Notes under the pieces: generated by a model
The model's database searches: none
The model's input: only the letters and a program-made list of their open reading frames with translations
What the model was told of the DNA's origin: nothing
Assembly (NCBI RefSeq): GCF_002939705.1
Contig: NZ_MDCB01000012.1
Span: forward strand, 61,113 to 125,112
Reading direction: 5' to 3'
DNA length: 64,000 nucleotides
DNA from: Xanthomonas albilineans
Lineage (GTDB): Bacteria > Pseudomonadota > Gammaproteobacteria > Xanthomonadales > Xanthomonadaceae
Made by a program: the position numbers and the translations under genes
Shown here: positions 59,082 to 64,000 of the stretch, in pieces
Position numbering within the stretch: position 1 is the stretch's first letter
How the letters are laid out: each line of letters opens with the position of its first letter

Positions 59082-59256
59082 GCCGGGTCAGTGTACGCAG
59101 CGCAGGGTCAAGCGGGCTTCATTGCAGCACCCATTACCAGGCGGTGGAGTCGATTTGTGGACTCGCGATGCTCTTCGCTCGTGTGGCCTTCGATGCGATG
59201 GGGCGCGCGGGTGCATATGCCGTCTTTGCGACAGGGAACAGTAGACAGATGCAGCG

Positions 59257-60369
59257 TCAGCCCAGTGCGTCCAGCGGACGCACGAACTCCAGGCCCAGTG
59301 CCTGCGCCACCGCGCGGTGGGTGAGCTTGCCAGCGTGCACGTTGAGGCCGTTGCGCAGGTCCTGATCCTCGCGCAAGGCCTGCACGCCGTGTTCGGCGAG
59401 CAGCAGCACGAACGGCAGTGTGGCGTTGGTCAGCGCGAAGGTGGAGGTGCGGGCGACGGCGCCTGGCATGTTGGCCACGCAATAGTGGACGATGCCATCG
59501 ACCTTGTATGTCGGCTGCTCATGGGTGGTTGCATAGCTGGTCTCAAAGCAGCCGCCCTGGTCGATCGCCACATCCACCAGCACCGAGCCTGGCCGCAGCA
59601 GCGCCAGTTGCGCGCGCGAGACCAGTTTGGGCGCGGCAGCGCCGGGGATGAGCACCGCGCCGATCACCAGATCGGCATGCGGCAGGCAGTGTTCGATAGC
59701 GTCGTGGGTGGAGTACAGCGTGTTCAGTTGCTGACCGTAGAGTTCGTCCAGGTATTTGAGCCGTTCCAGTGAACGGTCCAGCACCGTCACTCGCGCGTGC
59801 AGGCCCATCGCCATGCGTGCGGCGTTGATTCCGACCACGCCGCCGCCGATCACCAGCACCTGCGCTGGCTTGACCCCTGGCACGCCGCCCAGCAGCACCC
59901 CGGAGCCGCCCTGGGCTTTTTCCAGCGCGTGCGCGCCGGCCTGGATCGCCATGCGCCCGGCGACCTCGCTCATCGGTGCCAGCAGCGGTAAACCGCCGTG
60001 ACCATCGGTGACGGTCTCGTAGGCGATCGCGGTGCAGCCGGAATGCAGTAGCGCGTCGGCCTGTCGCGGATCCGGCGCCAAGTGCAGATAGGTGAACAGC
60101 AGTTGCCCAGGGCGCAGTAGCGCGCATTCTTCTGGTTGCGGTTCCTTGACCTTGACGATCAAGTCGGCTTGGGCGAACACGCTAGCTGCGTCCTCGGCAA
60201 GGTGCGCGCCGGCGCGTTCGTACTCGGCATCGGTCAGGCCGATGCTCTGGCCGCCGCCACGCTGCACCAGAACGTGGTGTCCGTACAGCACCAACTCGCG
60301 GACTCCGGATGGGGTCAAGCCGATCCGGTACTCGTGGTTCTTGATCTCTTTCGGGACGCCGACCAGCAT
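59257..60369 (-). CDS. ald: Alanine dehydrogenase
   Basis: Reversible NAD-dependent deamination of L-alanine to pyruvate. 370 residues, normal length. [23 protein letters not shown] at the N-terminus, catalytic Lys in LIVKVKEPQ and His in [13 protein letters not shown] site [20 protein letters not shown], and [20 protein letters not shown] near the C-terminus. Next to an omega-transaminase that uses pyruvate/alanine, so the two may work together in recycling the amino group. Confidence 0.96.
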   Translation of the reverse strand: MLVGVPKEIKNHEYRIGLTPSGVRELVLYGHHVLVQRGGGQSIGLTDAEYERAGAHLAEDAASVFAQADLIVKVKEPQPEECALLRPGQLLFTYLHLAPDPRQADALLHSGCTAIAYETVTDGHGGLPLLAPMSEVAGRMAIQAGAHALEKAQGGSGVLLGGVPGVKPAQVLVIGGGVVGINAARMAMGLHARVTVLDRSLERLKYLDELYGQQLNTLYSTHDAIEHCLPHADLVIGAVLIPGAAAPKLVSRAQLALLRPGSVLVDVAIDQGGCFETSYATTHEQPTYKVDGIVHYCVANMPGAVARTSTFALTNATLPFVLLLAEHGVQALREDQDLRNGLNVHAGKLTHRAVAQALGLEFVRPLDALG

Positions 60370-60429
60370 GAGCGGTTCTCCAGTTGGACGCAGCGTGTGG
60401 GGAGCGCGGGTGGATGGTTGGGTGGACAG

Positions 60430-61797
60430 TCAGAACGTGTTGCGGATCATCTCCGCCAGTACCGAAAACATGCGTTCGATGTGCGCGCGCTCGACGATCA
60501 GCGGCGGCGACAGCGCGATGGTGTCGCCGTTGACGCGGATCAGCAAGTCGCCCTCGTGGAAGCAGCGTTCGAAGATGTCGTAGGCACGCGCACCGGGCGC
60601 GCCCTCGCGCGGGGCCAGTTCGATCGCACCGATCAGGCCGAAGTTGCGGATGTCGATCACATGCGGCAGGCCGCGCAGTGCGTGGATCGCCTGTTCCCAG
60701 GCGGCACCCAGTTCGATCGCTTTGTCGAACAGGTTTTCTTCTGCATATGTCTCCAGTGTCGCCAATGCGGCAGCGCAGGCCAACGGATGGCCGGAGTAGG
60801 TGTAGCCGTGAAACAGATCGATGGCCGCTGCCGGGCCGTGCGTGAAGGCGTCGTGGATCGCATCCGACACGAACACGGCGCCCATCGGCACGCACCCGTT
60901 GGTCAGGCCTTTGGCGGTGGTGATCATGTCCGGTACCACGCCGAAGCGTTGCGCGGCGAACGCGTTGCCGATGCGGCCATAACCTGTGATGACCTCGTCG
61001 AAGATCAACACGATGCCATGTTTGTCGCACAACTCGCGGATGCGTTGCAGGTAACCCTGCGGTGGCAGCACCACTCCGGCCGAGCCGGAAATCGGTTCGA
61101 TGATGAGCGCGGCGATGGTGGAGGCATCGTGTAGCGTGACTAGGCGTTCCAGGTCGTCGGCCAATTCGGCGCCGTGCGTCGGCAGACCGCGCGCGAATGC
61201 GTTGCGGCCGATGTCGAGCGTATGTCGCAGATGGTCCACGCCGGGCAGCAGCGGGCCGAACCCTTTGCGATTGTTCGGCAACCCGCCGACCGAGATACCA
61301 CCGAAGCCGACCCCGTGATAGCCCTTTTCGCGACCGAGCAAGCGCGTACGCTGTCCCTCGCCACGGGCGCGGTGATATGCCAGTGCGATCTTCAACGCCG
61401 TATCCACCGATTCGGAGCCAGAGTTGGTGTAGAACACATGATTGAGTCCAGGCGGAGCCAATGCCACCAGTCGTTCTGCAAGCACGAACGGCAGTGGCGA
61501 GCCCATCTGGAAGGTCGGCGCGAAGTCCAGCGTGGCGATCTGCCGGGCCACCGCCTCGACGATGCGTGGTCGCGCATGACCGGCGTTGCAACACCAAAGC
61601 CCGGCGGTACCGTCGAGGATCTGGCGTCCGTCCACGCTGCGGTAATACATGCCTTCTGCCGCGGCCAGCAGCCGCGGTCGTGCCTTGAACTGGCGATTGG
61701 CGGTGAATGGCATCCAGAACGCTTCTAAATTCAGAGGCATCTGTGTGGCGTCGCGGTCGGACAGTGCTTGAGGTGGGAGAGTGGACTGAGGATGCAT
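60430..61797 (-). CDS. Class III omega-amino acid:pyruvate aminotransferase
   Basis: 455 residues from the ATG at 61797, which has GGAG six bases before it. FWMPFTANRQFKARPRL at the N-terminus is typical of beta-alanine:pyruvate transaminases. The PLP site shows YTNSGSESVDTALKIALAYHR, FDEVITGYGRIG and the Schiff-base Lys in MITTAKGLTNGCVPMGAV; DLFHGYTYSGHPLACAAALA is also conserved. It runs in the same direction as ald (60-base gap), which could regenerate pyruvate from the alanine it makes. Confidence 0.93.
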   Translation of the reverse strand: MHPQSTLPPQALSDRDATQMPLNLEAFWMPFTANRQFKARPRLLAAAEGMYYRSVDGRQILDGTAGLWCCNAGHARPRIVEAVARQIATLDFAPTFQMGSPLPFVLAERLVALAPPGLNHVFYTNSGSESVDTALKIALAYHRARGEGQRTRLLGREKGYHGVGFGGISVGGLPNNRKGFGPLLPGVDHLRHTLDIGRNAFARGLPTHGAELADDLERLVTLHDASTIAALIIEPISGSAGVVLPPQGYLQRIRELCDKHGIVLIFDEVITGYGRIGNAFAAQRFGVVPDMITTAKGLTNGCVPMGAVFVSDAIHDAFTHGPAAAIDLFHGYTYSGHPLACAAALATLETYAEENLFDKAIELGAAWEQAIHALRGLPHVIDIRNFGLIGAIELAPREGAPGARAYDIFERCFHEGDLLIRVNGDTIALSPPLIVERAHIERMFSVLAEMIRNTF

Positions 61798-61868
61798 CGC
61801 AGGCTCCATGCGAAGGACGTTGAAAAACTTTACCTCATGCCGGTACCGCAGGAGCGCACCAATTAGAG

Positions 61869-61933
61869 CGGCTAATGAAACTGCTGCGTCGCCTCTGGAC
61901 GGGCGGGAACAGTGCCCGGAATCCTCATATACA
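61869..61933 (-). repeat. Intergenic element, half copy D
   Basis: Matches the left half of copy B: GGCTAATGAAAC-TGCTGCGTCGCC, then GGACGGGCGGGAACAGTGCCCGGAATCCTCAT. The other half is missing or unrecognisable. It lies upstream of the transaminase start and before the lipoprotein genes. Confidence 0.6.
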
Positions 61934-62033
61934 CATCATGGGCAGTTCGTCAGTTGCGGCATCGGCCCTGTGGCGTAAGATCGCAAGTGCAGTGGGGAGG
62001 CTTGGTCCAAATCAAAAGGAGAGGTCACGCGCG

Positions 62034-62282
62034 ATGAGCCAGGACACCGACGATCAAGACGATCACAGCGACAATCCCTATCGCCCGCGCAAACTCAAGG
62101 TGCGCGATCCGCTGCACGATCTGCAGCTGCTGCGCGATATGGCGATCATCAATGCGCGGGTGCGCGCCGAGCTGGGGCCGCTGCCACCCGGCGGATTGCC
62201 GGTGGAGCCCAAGCGTAAACCTGCGCGGCCACCGTACCTGCCTGCCGCCGTATCCGCGCCCCATCCCCCCGAGGACGACCCG
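62034..62282 (+). other. In-frame open segment preceding the lipoprotein
   Basis: Starts at an ATG with an excellent ribosome site (AAGGAGAGG) and reads 83 codons (MSQDTDDQDDHSDNPYRPRKL, LHDLQLLRDMAIINARVRAELG, then a Pro-rich end) directly into the lipoprotein frame with no stop between. The sequence looks like a small acidic-basic soluble protein of its own. It may be a separate gene that lost its stop codon, or the window may show a 285-residue fusion. A lipoprotein signal at residue 84 would not function in such a fusion. Confidence 0.45.
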
Positions 62283-62891
62283 ATGAAACTGCACCACCTT
62301 GCCGCCACCGCCATCATGCCGCTGGCCCTGACCGCTGCGGGCTGCTCCAAAGGCATCGATGTCGGCAATGACGGCGCCACCGGCCACCTCAACCCGCACC
62401 CGGTCAAACGCTACGAAGTGATTGCCACCTCCCATGCGCCGGGGCCGTGGGATACGATCAAGGCGTACATCGGGTATGACGTCATCAATGAAAAATGCGT
62501 GCCGCTGGCCCCGTTCCTTGGTGTGCGGCAGACGCCTAATACCCAGCTAGATGTTCCCATGACACAGGTGAACGATCACACGTGGAAGGGATATTTCTAC
62601 CGCGACGCCTTGCTGGATGAGGACTATTTCAAGCTTGGCGTGTGCCACTGGGATGCGACCGGTGTTGGCATTTCTGCTATAGCCAAGGGAGTTAGGTTCA
62701 ATTGGGGCGGTATGTTGGTGGAACTCTTGCGAGAAAGTCAGGAGACCTACTACTTTAAGAAAAGCGCATACGGGAATCAGTCTTTCGTTGAGTATGGTAC
62801 TGAAACTCTCACTGGAGAAGACGATGAGGTTGTTCAGCACCCAGATGCTCATTTCCAAGTCACCATCTCTGTCAAGGAAGCCAAGCCATGA
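62283..62891 (+). CDS. Lipoprotein, candidate immunity protein for the adjacent lipase
   Basis: 202 residues from the ATG at 62283, which has GAGGA seven bases before it. The signal peptide ends in the lipobox LTAAGC (Cys21). The mature part (RYEVIATSHAPGPWDTIKAYIGYD... WKGYFYRDALLDEDYFKLGVCHWD) has two further Cys residues, CVPLAP and GVCHWD, likely paired in the periplasm. No family is recognised with certainty. It overlaps the lipase start by four bases (ATGA). Lipid-anchored periplasmic proteins coded next to antibacterial lipase effectors usually protect the producer, so this is a probable immunity protein. Confidence 0.7.
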   Translation: MKLHHLAATAIMPLALTAAGCSKGIDVGNDGATGHLNPHPVKRYEVIATSHAPGPWDTIKAYIGYDVINEKCVPLAPFLGVRQTPNTQLDVPMTQVNDHTWKGYFYRDALLDEDYFKLGVCHWDATGVGISAIAKGVRFNWGGMLVELLRESQETYYFKKSAYGNQSFVEYGTETLTGEDDEVVQHPDAHFQVTISVKEAKP

Positions 62892-64000
62892 AGCCTGCTG
62901 ATCAAACGCGTGCCGATGCGGCCATTGATTCTTATAGAAACCGCTCTCAGAGCGAAGTCGACAGTCCCAATCGCATATATCTAGCTGGTGATAAATATAC
63001 TGTCTTCGGCTACGCGAACGATCCTATAACCGGTTTCCACGCAACAGCGTATCGAAGCGTGGACGTACCACACAACATCATCATCGCCTACCGTGGCACC
63101 GACCCGGCTTTATTTACCGGCGAGACCAAGGCGGAAAAAGCAGGCCATGCGCTCACCACCCTCCAGGACATCGCTGTCGATGCAACGATGGTGCGCGACG
63201 CCGTCAATCCACAAAAAGCCGCCGCCGATGCGTTCACGGCGCAGATGCTCGCCAAGGCCGTTGCACGAGGAATCCCCAAAGACCATGTGACCGTCGCCGG
63301 CCACTCCCTCGGCGGCGCACTGGCGCAGATCGAGGCGGCCAAATACGGCCTGGCCGGCTCCACCTACAACGCCTATGGCGCTAGGGGGCTGGCCGATGGC
63401 ACGCCGCAGCTAGGCTGCCACGTGACCAATTACCGCATGGCCAACGATCTGGTGAGCGCGGCCAGTCCTCACGTCGGCAGTGTGGTGTCGTTAGCCAGTC
63501 ATGACGATGTGCAGAGCCTGCGCGCTGGCCGGTATCTGGATGCGCCCGTCGGTGCACCGCCCCCGAATGTCCTGCTGGCGATGCGATTGGGCGACCACGG
63601 CGGCGCCCAGTACTTCGGTAGTCAAAGTCCGGACAACGTGCTGGCCCCGCATCGTTTCAGCGAAGCGTCGCAACGCTACACGGACCACCAGAGTGCCTTC
63701 GAGCATTTCACCTGGGAGGTTGCTCACGAACGTGCCGAATTGTCCCAGGCGCTACGCCAGATGCGCGCGCACCCTGGCCAGACCCATCTGCCAGCGGACA
63801 TCCAGCGGCAGGTGAACGAATACCTGGCGTTGAACTTGGACACGCCGCTGCGCGATGCCATCGAACATAACGCGCACGTGCAGAGTACAGCACACAGTCT
63901 GCACGATACCGGCGATGCCGCGCGCTCGGTTGGCCATGCGGTACACGACATGGACGAGCGCATGGCCTCGGCGGCGCATCGGGCGGGTGTTGCGGCTTTC
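62888..64000 (+). CDS. Class 3 lipase-like protein, probable secreted antibacterial effector (partial)
   Basis: 371 codons are visible before the window ends. No signal peptide, so any export would be through a dedicated secretion system. An alpha/beta-hydrolase core carries NIIIAYRGTDP, the nucleophile elbow VAGHSLGGALAQ (Ser140), NYRMANDLVS (likely catalytic Asp187) and a His in GDHGG or ASHDD. From about residue 255 it becomes helical and Gln/His-rich. In Xanthomonas such lipases often end in a XVIPCD domain that targets the antibacterial type IV system; the expected C-terminal part is beyond the window. The upstream lipoprotein overlaps it by four bases. Confidence 0.8.
   Translation, partial: MKPADQTRADAAIDSYRNRSQSEVDSPNRIYLAGDKYTVFGYANDPITGFHATAYRSVDVPHNIIIAYRGTDPALFTGETKAEKAGHALTTLQDIAVDATMVRDAVNPQKAAADAFTAQMLAKAVARGIPKDHVTVAGHSLGGALAQIEAAKYGLAGSTYNAYGARGLADGTPQLGCHVTNYRMANDLVSAASPHVGSVVSLASHDDVQSLRAGRYLDAPVGAPPPNVLLAMRLGDHGGAQYFGSQSPDNVLAPHRFSEASQRYTDHQSAFEHFTWEVAHERAELSQALRQMRAHPGQTHLPADIQRQVNEYLALNLDTPLRDAIEHNAHVQSTAHSLHDTGDAARSVGHAVHDMDERMASAAHRAGVAAF

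Overview
The window is a high-GC chromosome segment with the gene order and protein types of a gammaproteobacterium of the Xanthomonadaceae. Indicators are map-glnD-dapD-(yffB-like)-dapE, a two-domain RlmKL, a VirK-domain protein, a single locus with two pstS genes and an OprP-type porin, and a lipase resembling effectors of the Xanthomonas antibacterial type IV secretion system. A Xanthomonas, possibly an early-branching species, is the best guess; this is inferred from protein resemblance, not from a search. Most of the window is compact housekeeping DNA, and many genes overlap by 4 bases (ATGA or GTGA).

Layout. 1-2.6 kb: a Csu-type (spore-coat-U) chaperone-usher pilus cluster on the minus strand, cut by the window edge. 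2.8-11 kb: map, glnD, dapD, an ArsC/Spx-like protein, dapE and asnB (nitrogen sensing and lysine/peptidoglycan precursor supply). 11.3-13.2 kb: a secreted beta-helix protein and a bacterioferritin. 13.4-19.2 kb: parC, then a recombined stretch holding a penicillin-amidase gene, a broken IS5-type transposase, a decayed piece of parC and a second copy of a 46-base sequence found just upstream of parC. 19.2-23.9 kb: a MarR-controlled tripartite efflux operon. 24.1-27.8 kb: a double SGNH protein, a small XRE regulator, a 65-residue protein and a virK gene flanked by two identical, inverted tRNA-Leu(CAG) genes. 27.9-32.1 kb: rnr, rlmB, rnt. 32.2-34.1 kb: a three-gene MNIO (DUF692) operon with a small secreted precursor carrying three EGKCG motifs, matching the recently described bufferin/HvfABC copper-binding peptides. 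34.3-41.9 kb: phoU-pstBAC, two pstS genes and a divergent phosphate porin. 42-50 kb: nth, enoyl-CoA hydratase, a Mip-like protein with a weak FKBP domain, a DUF1289-NUDIX fusion, a sulfurtransferase, an AmpD-like amidase and a MOSC-hydrolase-GNAT operon. 50.2-61.8 kb: rlmKL, a CHASE hybrid kinase with an HD-GYP response regulator, DUF445, alanine dehydrogenase and an omega-transaminase. 62-64 kb: a lipoprotein and a cytoplasmic-type lipase forming a probable immunity/effector pair, cut by the window end.

Two structural themes are not explained by the genes. First, a family of about 150-base intergenic elements with imperfect terminal inverted repeats occurs three times (near 13.3, 25.8 and 49.9 kb), plus a half copy near 61.9 kb; two copies end on a stop codon. 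Second, direct duplication of the parC upstream region brackets the penicillin-amidase/IS segment and looks like the scar of an insertion. The most interesting gene system is the MNIO peptide operon, followed by the lipase/lipoprotein pair.
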